Shown here piece after piece: positions 55,695 to 64,000 of a DNA stretch of 64,000 nucleotides. Position 1 is the first letter of the stretch. Each line of letters opens with the position of its first letter. Origin of the DNA: Leptobrachium leishanense (Eukaryota > Chordata > Amphibia > Anura > Megophryidae); assembly GCA_009667805.1 (NCBI GenBank), contig RXON01001639.1, forward strand, positions 1 through 64,000, given 5' to 3'. The notes beneath the pieces were generated by a model. That model was not told the origin of the DNA and ran no database searches. It saw nothing but the letters and a program-made list of their open reading frames with translations. The position numbers were made by a program, and so were the translations under genes.

Positions 55695-57238
55695 CAGTCA
55701 GGTGCAGAAATATTGGGACATGGACACAATTGTAACATCTTTGGCTCTATACACCACCACAATGGAGTTGGAATGGAACAAACACAATGTGCTTTAACTG
55801 CAGACTGTCAGCTTTAATTTGAGGGTATGTACATCCAACTCAGGTGAACGGTGTAGGACCTACAGCAGTTTGCAGATGTGCCTCCCACTTGTTACGGGAC
55901 CAAAAGTAATGGGACAAATGGCTTCTCAGCTGTTCCATGACCAGGTGTGTGATATTCCCTCATTACCCCAATTACAATGTTGTGCAGATAAAAGGCCCAG
56001 AGTTCATTTCAAGTGTGCTATTTGCATTTGGAATCTGTTGCTGTCAACTCTCGAGGTGAGATCCAAAGAGCTGTCACCATCAGTGAAGCAAGCCATCATT
56101 AGGCTGAAGAAACAAAACAAACCCATCAGATAGATAGCAAGAACATTAGGCGTGGCCAAAACAACTGTTTGGAACATTCTCAAAAAGAAGGAACGCACCG
56201 GTGAGCTCAGCAACACCAAAAGACCTGGGAGACCACGGAAAACAACTGTGGTGGATGACCGAAGAATTCTTTCCCTGGTGAAGAAAACACCCTTCACAAC
56301 AGTTGGCCAGATCAAGAACACTCTCCAGGAGGTAGGTGTATGTGTGTCAAAGTCAACAATCAAGAGAAGACTTCACCAGAGTAAATACAGAGGGTTCACC
56401 ACAAGATGTAAACCATTGGTGAGCCTCAAAAACAGGAAGGCCAGATTAGAGTTTGCCAATAACAAAACCTTCACAGTTCTGGAACAAGATCCTATGGACA
56501 GATGAGACCAGTATCAACTTGTACCAGAGTGATAGGAAGAGAAGAGTATGGAGAAGGAAAGGAACTGCTCATGATCCTAAGCATACCACCTCATCAGTGA
56601 AGCATGGTGGTGGTAGTGTCATGGCGTGGGCATGTATGGCTGCCAATGGAACTGGTTCTCTTGTATTTATTGATGATGTGACGCTGACAAAAGCAGCAGG
56701 ATGAATTCTGAAGTGTTTGGGGCAATATTATCTGCTCACATTCAACCAAATGCTGCAGATCTCATTGGACGACGCTTCACAGTGCAGATGGACAATGACC
56801 CAAAGCATACTGCAAAAGCAACCAAAGAGTTTTTGAAGGGACAGAAGTGGAATGTTATGCAATGGCCAAGTTAATCACCTGACCTGAATCCCATTGAGCA
56901 TGCATTTCACTTGCTGAAGACAAAACTGAAGGGAAAATGCCCCAAGAACAAGCAGGAACTGAAGACAGTTGCAGTAGAGGCCTGGCAGAGCATCACCAGG
57001 GATGAAACCCAGCGTCTGGTGATGTCTATGCGTTCCAGACTTCAGGCTGTGATTGATTGCAAAGGATTTGCAACCAAGTATTAAGAAGGGAAAGTTTGAT
57101 TTATGATTATTATTCTGTCCCATTACCTTTGGTCCCTTAACAAGTGGGGGCACATCTGCAAACTGCTGTAAGTCCTACACCGTTCACCTGAGTTGGATGT
57201 ACATACCCTCAAATTAAAGCTGACAGTCTGCAGTTAAG
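55695..57238 (+). mobile_element. Tc1-type transposon, copy 1 (right terminus missing)
   Basis: Starts after TA (55693-55694) with CAGTCAGGTGCAGAAATATT. A long terminal inverted repeat can be followed: TTTAACTGCAGACTGTCAGC through CCACTTGTTACGGGACC (about 55795-55915) is mirrored by 57117-57236. The right copy stops at GTCTGCAGTTAA, about 100 bp short of the outer end, so this copy is truncated. Between the repeats lies a transposase pseudogene. Length and layout fit vertebrate Tc1/mariner elements with long inverted repeats. Confidence 0.88.
56056..57083 (+). pseudogene. Tc1-type transposase pseudogene (DD34E), copy 1
   Basis: Reading begins at RSKELSPSVKQAIIRLKKQN (the expected Met codon is GTG here). 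It then meets a TAG stop at 56131, continues IARTLGVAKTTVWNIL (second helix-turn-helix) and PGRPRKTTV (GRPR-like motif). A frame change falls near 56490. The catalytic Asp lies in ILWTDETSI, the second Asp in DNDPKHT (about 56790), and Glu in SPDLNPIEH after a TAA (about 56873). It ends GFATKY. At least two stops and one frameshift abolish function. The cut-and-paste transposase would have acted on the element's own inverted repeats. Confidence 0.88.
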
Positions 57239-57567
57239 TACGGTTGAGAGACTGAATGGGAGGGAAGAAGCTTAAGCAATTTCCCTGTTTAAAGAAAAGA
57301 GTAAAAAGTTGGGAGGAGTTACAATGGTTCACCCTCTTGTTTCAGGGTATCGCTGGGATTGGGTCTCGGGGGCAGATAACAGAAAGGGGAGGGGCAGGGG
57401 TAATAGAAAAGGGTAAGCAAAGGACAGAAAAATCAGTCTAACCGGTTTCTTTCTGGACAGCTAACTCCATTTTACCATCACCATCATCATATGAAAACCA
57501 ACGACTGGATAAGTATCACTGGATGTATCAATCTGTTATGTATTCTCTATTATTATAGTCTGCTAAA
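57239..57567. repeat. Dispersed repeat fragment shared with 28404-28540
   Basis: 57465-57567 (CCATCACCATCATCATATGA, AACCAACGACTGGATAAGT, TCTATTATTATAGTCTGC) is an inverted copy of 28404-28540. The preceding 57240-57464 is purine-rich with GGGAGGGAAGAAGC and is not otherwise assigned. The block lies between two Tc1-type elements. Confidence 0.6.
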
Positions 57568-57943
57568 TACAGTTGTGTTCAAAATTATTCACCCCCAATG
57601 CTGTAAAGGGTTTTAGGGAATTTAGTGACATTTGTAATTGTATTCAGAATGAAATCCTACAAGGACTTTTTAAAGAACCATATGCAACTAAAATGACATC
57701 AATTGGTTTTGTAATACAGTAGTAAATGTTTCTTTTGTGAATTCTTCATTGGCACAATTATTCAACCCCTTAAAGACTACCACTCTGAAGAACAGAGGTT
57801 CATTCAAGTGTTTTCAATCAGGTATTGAAAACACCTGTGGATGTCACGGAGCAGCAATAAAGCATAATAAGCACCAATTAGGCAGCTTTAAAATGACTGT
57901 GATACTCAGCTCCTTCTAGACATTTACTGGTGTGGTTACAAAC

Positions 57944-58968
57944 ATGGTGAAGTCAAGAGAATGGTCCAGGAAGACAAGAGAAGAGGTGATTACTCTTCAC
58001 AGGAAGGGCAATGGCTATAAGAAGATTGCAAAGATGTTAAACATACCAAGAGAGACCATAGGAAGCATCATTCGCAAATTCAAGGCAAAGGGTACTGTTG
58101 AAACGCTACCTGGTCGTGGCAGAAAGAAGATGCTGACTTCGACTGCTGTGCGCTACCTGAAGCGTAGAGTGGAGAAAAGTCCCTGTGTGACTGCTGAGGA
58201 ACTGAGAAAAGATTTGTCAGATGTGGGTACTGAAGTTTCAGCTCAGACAATATGGCGCACACTGCGTAATGAAGGCCTCCATGCCAGAACTCCCAGGCGC
58301 ACCCCCTTGCTGTCTCCAAAGAATAAGATGAGTCGACTGCAGTATGCCAAAAGTCATGTGGACAAACCACAGAAGTTTTGGGATAGTGTTCTGTGGACTG
58401 ATGAAACAAAATTAGAACTGTTTGGCCCATGGATCAACGCTATGTTTGGAGGAGGAAGAACAAGGTCTATGAAGAAAAGAACACCTTGCCTACTGTGAAG
58501 CATGGCGGGGGGGGTCAATCATGCTTTTGGGGCTTTTGCTTCTACAGGTACAGGGAAGCTTCAGCGTGTGCTGCAAGTACCATGAATTCTCTTCAGTACT
58601 AGGAGATATTGGATGACAATGTGATGCAGTCCGTCACAAACCTGAGGCTTGGGAGACGTTGGACCTTTCAACAGGACAATGATCCCAAGCATACCTCCAA
58701 GTCCACTAGAGCATGGTTGCAGATTAAAGGTTGGAACATTTTGGAGTGGCCATCGCAGTCACCTGACTTAAATCCAATTGAGAACCTCTGGTGGGACTTA
58801 AAGAAAGCAGTTGCAGTGCGCAAGCCTAAGAATGTGACTGAACTGGAGGCTTTTACCCATGACGAATGGGCGAAGATACCCGTAGATGGCTGCAAGACAC
58901 TTGTGTCAAGCTATGCTTCACGTTTAAAAGCTGTTATAACTGTAAAAGGATGTTGTACTAAGTACTAA
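57944..58968 (+). pseudogene. Tc1-type transposase pseudogene (DD34E), copy 2
   Basis: From MVKSREWSRKTREEVITLHR the first frame holds the paired-like DNA-binding region (KGNGYKKIAKMLNIPRETIG) and the motif LPGRGRKKML. The second helix-turn-helix follows, then the first catalytic Asp in VLWTDETKLELFG (about 58390). A frameshift near 58430 and a stop near 58600 follow. The reading resumes with FQQDNDPKHTSKSTRAW (second Asp) and SPDLNPIENLWWDLKK (Glu), ending VKGCCTKY. An alternative upstream ATG at 57932 adds four residues. It is less decayed than copy 1 but cannot make an intact enzyme. Confidence 0.9.
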
Positions 58969-59055
58969 GATTGAATGTCACTTGGGGGTTGAATAAAACT
59001 GATAATGATGTGAGCACAGAAAAGACATTTGTGCTTATTTCATTATAAATGTTAT

Positions 59056-59555
59056 AGAAACATAGAAACATAGAAAAATGTCAGCAGATAAGAACCTTTC
59101 GGCCCATCTAGTCGCCCAATTACATGGATACTTTACCTGGATTTATCTTTTGTTTAGGATAGCCTTATGCCTATCCCATGCTTGCTTAAATTCAATTACT
59201 GTTTTGGCCTCTACCACTTCTACTGGAAGACTGTTCCATGTATCCACCACCCTCTCAGTAAAATAATGCTTTCTGATGTTACTTTTAAACCTTTGCCCCT
59301 CTAATCTAAGACTATGTCCTCTTGTTTTGCTATTTTGTTTCCTTTTAAATATACTCCCTTCCTCTACCTTGTGGATTCCCTTTACGTATTTAAATGTTTC
59401 TATCATATCTCCTCTGTCTCGTCTTTTTTCCAAGCTGTACATGTTAAGATCATTAAGCCTTTCCTGGTAACTTTTCTCCTTCAAGCCGTACACCATTTTA
59501 GTAGCCCTTCTCTGAACTCTCTCTAAGATGTCTATATCCTTCTGGAGATACGGTT
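59056..59555 (-). mobile_element. CR1-like LINE 3' end inserted in Tc1 copy 2
   Basis: A 7-bp duplication ATGTTAT brackets the insert (59049-59055 and 59556-59562). Removing it rejoins the Tc1 3' region. The minus strand encodes [20 protein letters not shown], then RRDRGDMIETFKYV, TRGHSLRLEGQRF, VVDTWNSLPVEVVE and DRHKAILNKR, all in one uninterrupted 117-codon frame. The 3' UTR ends in TTTCTATG tandem units. Compared with 22829-23226 it is nearly identical, so both are fairly young. It is 5'-truncated and inactive. Confidence 0.9.
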
Positions 59556-59690
59556 ATGTTATATTTGTCTGACCTACACGTGCCTCTTTGATTTAATTGT
59601 AAGCAAGATGACTGAATGATCAAAATCAATGTCAAACTGGCCAAAACACTCAATTTCAGTGTGGGTTGAATAATTTTGAACACAACTGTA

Positions 59691-60284
59691 TACCCGTATC
59701 TGCCTGGTTACATATACCCGTATCCGTCTGGTTACATATACCCGTATCTGCCTGGTTACATATAGCCGTATCCGTCTGGTTACATATACCCGTATCCGCC
59801 TGGTTACATATACCCGTATCCGTCTGGTTACATATACCCGTATCCGTCTGGTTACATATACCTGTATCTGCCTGGTTACATATAGCCGTATCCGCCTGGT
59901 CACATATAGCTGTATCCGCCTGGTTACATATAGCCGTATCTGCCTGGTTACACATACCCGTATCCGCCTGGTTACATATACCCGTATCTGCCTGGTTACA
60001 TATAGCCGTATCTGCCTGGTTACATATAGCCATATCCGCCTGGTCACATATAGCCGTATCCACCTGGTTACATATACCCGTATCCGCCTGGTTACATATA
60101 CCCGTATCTGCCTGGTTACATATAGCCGTATCTGCCTGGTCACATATAGCCGTATCCTCCCTGGTCACATATAGCCGTATCCGCCTGGTTACATATACCC
60201 GTATCCGCCTGGTTACATATATCCGTATCCGCCTGGTTACATATAGCTGTATCCGCCTGGTACATATAGCCGTATCCGCCAATA
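59691..60284. repeat. Minisatellite L, first block (24 bp unit, about 25 copies)
   Basis: Unit CCCGTATCCGCCTGGTTACA plus TATA, 24 bp, with AGCCGTATC, TCTGCC, CCGTCTGG and GGTCACA variants. It starts at the TA duplicated by Tc1 copy 2 and is interrupted at 60285 by a palindromic element. Eight-codon periodicity gives open frames on both strands that are not genes. Confidence 0.96.
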
Positions 60285-60812
60285 GAATACGTATCTGGTC
60301 AGCGCGAAATGGGAAATCGCTAGGGATATGTGGGCAATCCTGTGTTACATCCGTTAGAGGTTCAACATATGAGAGAATTGGAAGAGAGAAAAAAAATATG
60401 CCACATTGGTGCAGTATGTTATGTTCAAAGGTGACAAATTATGTATGGAGAGAATTCACTCACAAATCTAGAGCCCCAACACTGGCTCTGAGTGGGAAGA
60501 TGCCTCTGGGTTATTTATCTGGAGATGTTCTCAGGAAACCCACTCCTTCCATTCTGTTGTTGATCGTCGCTCTCTCGATGGGCGAAATATACAATAAGAC
60601 AAATGGAAAAAACCCTGTGTGTATCTGAATGAAGTATTGGAAAGGAAAACTCCTAATGGAGTGTAAACTCACATTTGATGGAGCTTGTTCAAGCTCAAGA
60701 TATGCGCCTGTGGGTTTTGTGTGGTCAAAACCAAAAAAGACCAGTGGATGCCGGATTACGTTCTAAAAAGTTTAATTAAAATTAACAAAGTTAAAATAAA
60801 ACAATTAAGAGT

Positions 60813-60852
60813 CCAGGACGCGTTTCACCGCTATCACGGCTTCTTCAGCTGG
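60813..60852 (-). ncRNA. Hammerhead-like ribozyme motif, minus-strand arm
   Basis: On the minus strand: stem I CCAG, core CTGAAGA, stem II GCCG with CGGT around TGATAG, GAAA, palindromic ACGCGT, then GTC and CTGG closing stem I. Position 7 of the core tolerates any base. One extra A sits between the core and stem II. ACGCGT is self-complementary, so stem III would form only between two molecules. Likely a type I dimer-dependent form if active. Confidence 0.45.
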
Positions 60853-60907
60853 TGTCATCTGAACAAGAACTCCAAGTTGATGCTTGGAAGTTCTTGTTCA
60901 GATGACA

Positions 60908-60945
60908 CCAGCTGAAGAAGCCGATAGCGGTGAAACGCGTCCTGG
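60908..60945 (+). ncRNA. Hammerhead-like ribozyme motif, plus-strand arm
   Basis: CCAG (60908-60911), CTGAAGA (60912-60918), stem II GCCG/CGGT around ATAG (60920-60931), GAAA (60932-60935), ACGCGT to 60940, expected cleavage after GTC (60939-60941), then stem I partner CTGG. It differs from the other arm by a 2-bp deletion in the stem II loop, which keeps the stem. Confidence 0.45.
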
Positions 60946-61578
60946 ACTCTTAATTGTTTTATTTTAACTTTTGTTAATTTTATTAAACTTTTTAGAACGT
61001 AATCCGGCATCCACTGGTCTTTTTTGGGTTTGACCACACAAAACCCACAGGCGCATATCTTGAGCTTGAACAAGCTCCATCAAATGTGAGTTTACACTCC
61101 ATTAGGAGTTTTCCTTTCAATACTTACATTCAGATACACACAGGGTTTTTCCATTTGTGTCTTTATTGTATATTTGCCCCATCGAGAGAGCGACGATCAA
61201 CAACAGATGGAAGGAGTGGGTTTCCTGAGAACATCTCCAGATAAATAACCCAGAGGCATCTTCCCACTCAGAGCCAGTGTTGGGGCTCTAGATTTGTGAG
61301 TGGAATTCTCTCCATACATAATTTGTCACCTTTGAACATAACATACTGCACCAATGTGGCATATTTTTTTTCTCTCTTCCAATTCTCTCATATGTTGAAC
61401 CTCTACGATGTAACCACAGGATTGCCCACATATCCCTAGCGATTTCCCATTTCGCGCTGACCAGATACGTATTCTATTGCTAATATCTGTTCTTGGTTTG
61501 GGGGAAACCACTAATTTCTGGTCTAGCTGGGTACTGGGCACATCACTTTGTTCTGGGCGCTTACCACTCCCTATTCCA

Positions 61579-61867
61579 AATATAGCCGTATCCGCCTGGT
61601 TACACATACCCGTATCCACCTGGTTACATATAGCCGTATCCGCCTGGTTACATATACCCGTATCCGTCTGGTTACATATACCCGTATCTGCCTGGTTACA
61701 TATACCCGTATCCGTCTGGTTACATATAGCCGTATCCGCCTGGTTACATATACCCGTATCCGTCTGGTTACATATACCCGTATCTGCCTGGTTACATATA
61801 CCCGTATCCACCTGGTTACATATACCCGTATCCGCCTGGTTACATATACCCGTATCTGCCTGGTTAC
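61579..61867. repeat. Minisatellite L, second block (about 12 copies)
   Basis: Same 24-bp unit and orientation as 59691-60284. Ends at CTGCCTGGTTACTGATAAAT, where a second LTR element begins within about 30 bp. Confidence 0.95.
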
Positions 61868-61884
61868 TGATAAATTTGGATTTA

Positions 61885-62321
61885 AAGCAAACAAAACAAA
61901 CTCCCTATAATAATTACCATTTATGAAATTTCAATAAACCTTTTTTAAGTTTCTTCTCATATATCAAAGTTGAAAACAGGCGCGGCGCTTCACCATGGCG
62001 AGAGACAACAAAATCAGCCACAAAGCAATGTAGCGTCAGTCCTGTCTGAAATATCCTTCCTTAGACAGGTCTTTTATTAGATTTCAAAGAACTTATAGCC
62101 AATCAGCATACAGATACATTTCTACGTCAGAGTTTAACCAACAGTGAGCCAAAAATTACTATATTGATTCAGAGATGGCTTTTTCTAGCATACACTTTTC
62201 ACACACCCCTTCCTGCACACAAAGGAAATGGCTAAATTCCACAGGCTAACATCCTATGCAAGTAAAAGACTTGCAGGGTTTGACACTTATAATGGGGGGG
62301 GTGGATTCACACTACCTATCA
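61885..62321 (-). repeat. 3' LTR of a second, inverted LTR retrotransposon
   Basis: The minus strand shows TGATAGGTAGTGTGAATCC at 62321, an AATAAAAGACC polyadenylation-type site (about 62070), and CGCCATGGTGAAGCGCC. TTGATATATGAGAAGAAACT follows. The last two match CGCCATGGCGTAGCGCAGC and TTGATATATAAGAAGAAACT of the LTR at 39632-40077. Overall divergence is clear, so this is a related subfamily. The terminal base on the array side is uncertain (61885-61924). Confidence 0.65.
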
Positions 62322-64000
62322 TATTAAAATACCTTTCAATCGTCTCATTGATCACATATACAATCGTGATCACAAAAAGGATGAAACAAACTAGACAATT
62401 AAACTAATTATACCTGGGGCCATAGTATCCTCGCCTAATACCTGTATGAATATACGAAAAGGATTCCCCAAGGATGCCCTTTATGAGCATAAAATACACT
62501 TATCTATCTAGATTCACTCTTCCAGCGAACCACTTGGAGCGTAGGCAAAAATACCTAATCTAGACATTAAATAACTATTTATTCCCATTTCCCAAAATAT
62601 AATTCACCGAACAAGAAAAGTATAATAACTTGAATGTAAAAGTTCATTTATCTAATAAATCAACATGAGTCAGATCTATATCTGTGTGTTTTCCTGTGTT
62701 CAGCTTCACTCCACAAAACGCATATACACCTGCATTCATACACACATTCAAGAAATACATTCTCATTTTCACAAATTAAATCCTTTCTCACACTTATCTA
62801 GGGGATTAAATGAATAAAAAAAATAATATTCCATAATCTAATACCATAGTCCACAGTGCGAGATCAGGGTGGTCTTTTTTTCAACATCCCAGCTTGAGAC
62901 GCATAATCATTGAATGTCATCAGAGCTCCCACCATAGGGACTCCTGAACAAGCTGTCTCTTTGCGCTGGTTGCTTATTACCTGTGACCTTTGACCTTGAC
63001 ACAAAATGTCCATGATTCGTTCCATATGCAGTCATTGTGACTGTCAGGTTTCTTGATGATGTGATATGGTTTTAGCAACAATAAAGAAAATAAAAAAGAA
63101 AAGAAAATATGGTATACCCCGCTAATCATATACATCCATTCATTCATTGTCACTCTCAAATGCACGAAAACAATAAAAATGTTAATTTACACAAGAAAAG
63201 ACACAGATAATAAATTTCAAAATGTCCCCGCGAAGCCTGTCGGCCTCACGCAATAAAAAAATTATACTACTTCTGACTCATTGTTAGAGAAAAATATATA
63301 TACGCAACTTTGGCTCAAAAGGGAAATAGCCGAAGTGCATATTCCACCCTTTTATTAAATATAATTATTTATTTTATTTTTTAATTACTATCCTATTCAG
63401 TCTTGTTCGGTGTTGTGAAACAAACCTGGCGTTTATAAAACACACCAATCCTCAAATGAAATAAAAAAATAAAAAAAATAAAAACAGCATTAATTTTATC
63501 GAATTAAAACTTTCCATTTACCACTATATATGTCATGAAACGTATTTATGCAAATGCATTAAATTATATGTTCTTAAATACATTAATGAACTCTAATTTT
63601 AATTGGATGTGATCTTCAATAATCCTAAATGTGTCAGGGAATTTTGAACAATATTGATTGCAACTAAACAACAAAAATAACAAAATATAAAATAATAAAA
63701 GACACAAAATAATTATCACTTAGACGACATCAGAATATAAAAATACATTATCTTCTTTCTTTGTCTTCTGTCTTATTGGTTGAAAATAACAGTTTTGTAA
63801 AACTGATATGTCTTAAGTTGTATTTCCAAATCAATGATCTTCTATAAATAGCATGATTATTGATGAGTTGTCGATAATTAGATTGTTTTATTGCCTGGTG
63901 TCTGATAATTCCTTATTATCCGGTTGATGTAACATTGCAATGTGAAATGATAATGTGTTTGAGTAAATTTCCTTCAATTCCAACAGCTTTATCAATATTG
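62322..64000 (-). mobile_element. Internal region of the second LTR element, running off the window
   Basis: From about 62440 to the window end the minus strand repeats 39440 back to about 37915 of the first LTR element with high similarity. An example is TGCTCATAAAGGGC near both 39411 and 62491. A 60-codon matching frame at 38742-38924 and 63165-62977 is shared, with a few substitutions. No gag or pol sequence is visible. The two elements lie in opposite orientation about 23 kb apart. Confidence 0.85.

Larger units (their letters stand above)
57570..59688 (+). mobile_element. Tc1-type transposon, copy 2, complete ends
   Basis: Ends are CAGTTGTGTTCAAAATTATT (57570) and its inverse AATAATTTTGAACACAACTG (ending 59688), flanked by TA at 57568-57569 and 59689-59690. 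It carries a transposase pseudogene and a CR1-like insertion (59056-59555). Without that insertion it is about 1.6 kb, the usual length for Tc1 elements. It is a different family from copy 1. Minisatellite L begins exactly at its right TA. Confidence 0.93.
60285..61578. mobile_element. Head-to-head palindromic retroelement (Penelope-like) inside minisatellite L
   Basis: Two inverted arms, about 60287-60870 and about 60890-61475, share AATAGAATACGTATCTGGTC, GGGAAATCGCTAGGGATATG, CCCACTCCTTCCATCTG-like, TGAGCTTGAACAAGCTCC and GGATGCCGGATTACGTTCTA. They meet at the hairpin TCCAAGTTGATGCTTGGA. The right arm extends about 100 bp further (to about 61578). Near the centre each arm has a hammerhead-like motif. 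Such motifs and inverted or tandem multi-copy insertions are known for Penelope-like elements, but no RT or GIY-YIG domain is present here. The family call is therefore tentative. Flanks on both sides are minisatellite L in one orientation. Confidence 0.65.

Overview
The window reads as vertebrate nuclear DNA, most likely from a frog or another amphibian with a large, repeat-rich genome. The grounds are the repeat content. There are two Tc1-type transposase relics, CR1-like LINE ends with an 8-bp TTTCTATG tail repeat, and a relic of a tyrosine-recombinase (Ngaro/DIRS-type) retrotransposon with an SGNH-hydrolase remnant. There are also hAT-like and foldback DNA transposons, a non-coding LTR retrotransposon and a Penelope-like palindrome. 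The amphibian assignment is inference. I see no convincing host protein-coding gene, no rRNA or tRNA, and nothing prokaryotic. The long open frames here are artefacts of tandem repeats.

About 26.8 kb of the 64 kb (roughly 42%) is minisatellite, in twelve unit families. A: 28-30 bp, 1-2403 and 51249-52385. B: 38 bp, 2996-7514. C: 27 bp, 7928-11195. D: 27 bp, 12697-13335. E: 55 bp, 15475-16090. F: 33 bp, 16424-16621 and 17481-19945. G: 30-31 bp, 34054-34904 and 40083-42326. H: 43 bp, 42696-47530 plus one unit at 50977. I: 39 bp, 47717-50674. J: 29 bp, 52512-52808. K: 24 bp, 54497-54975. L: 24 bp, 59691-60284 and 61579-61867. Several arrays are split by mobile elements whose target-site duplications can be read. 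A hAT-like element sits in A (8 bp), an LTR element in G (5 bp) and a 5'-truncated LINE in H.

Mobile elements also appear to have seeded arrays. D is an expansion of an internal segment of a foldback transposon that is present nearly unexpanded in two other copies here. F ends in the AT-rich tail of a LINE-like 3' end whose unexpanded form survives at 47.53-47.60 kb. I lies inside that LINE relic. Two diverged single units of G lie at 20.6 kb. The first unit of C continues from the end of a hairpin-rich element.

Three structures deserve most attention. (1) 32.1-33.8 kb is a chain of about twenty different, nearly abutting hairpins. (2) 29.18-30.19 kb is an inverted, circularly permuted concatemer of a 417-bp unit between 14-bp direct repeats, which suggests insertion of rolling-circle or circular-template material. 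(3) 60.3-61.5 kb is a head-to-head palindrome carrying hammerhead-like motifs on both arms. The non-repetitive stretches (2.4-3.0, 11.2-12.6, 13.8-14.3, 20.0-20.5, 42.3-42.7 and 52.8-54.4 kb) contain homeodomain-type AT-core words and may hold conserved non-coding elements. The arrangement could be a gene desert or a subtelomeric segment. No telomere repeat is visible.
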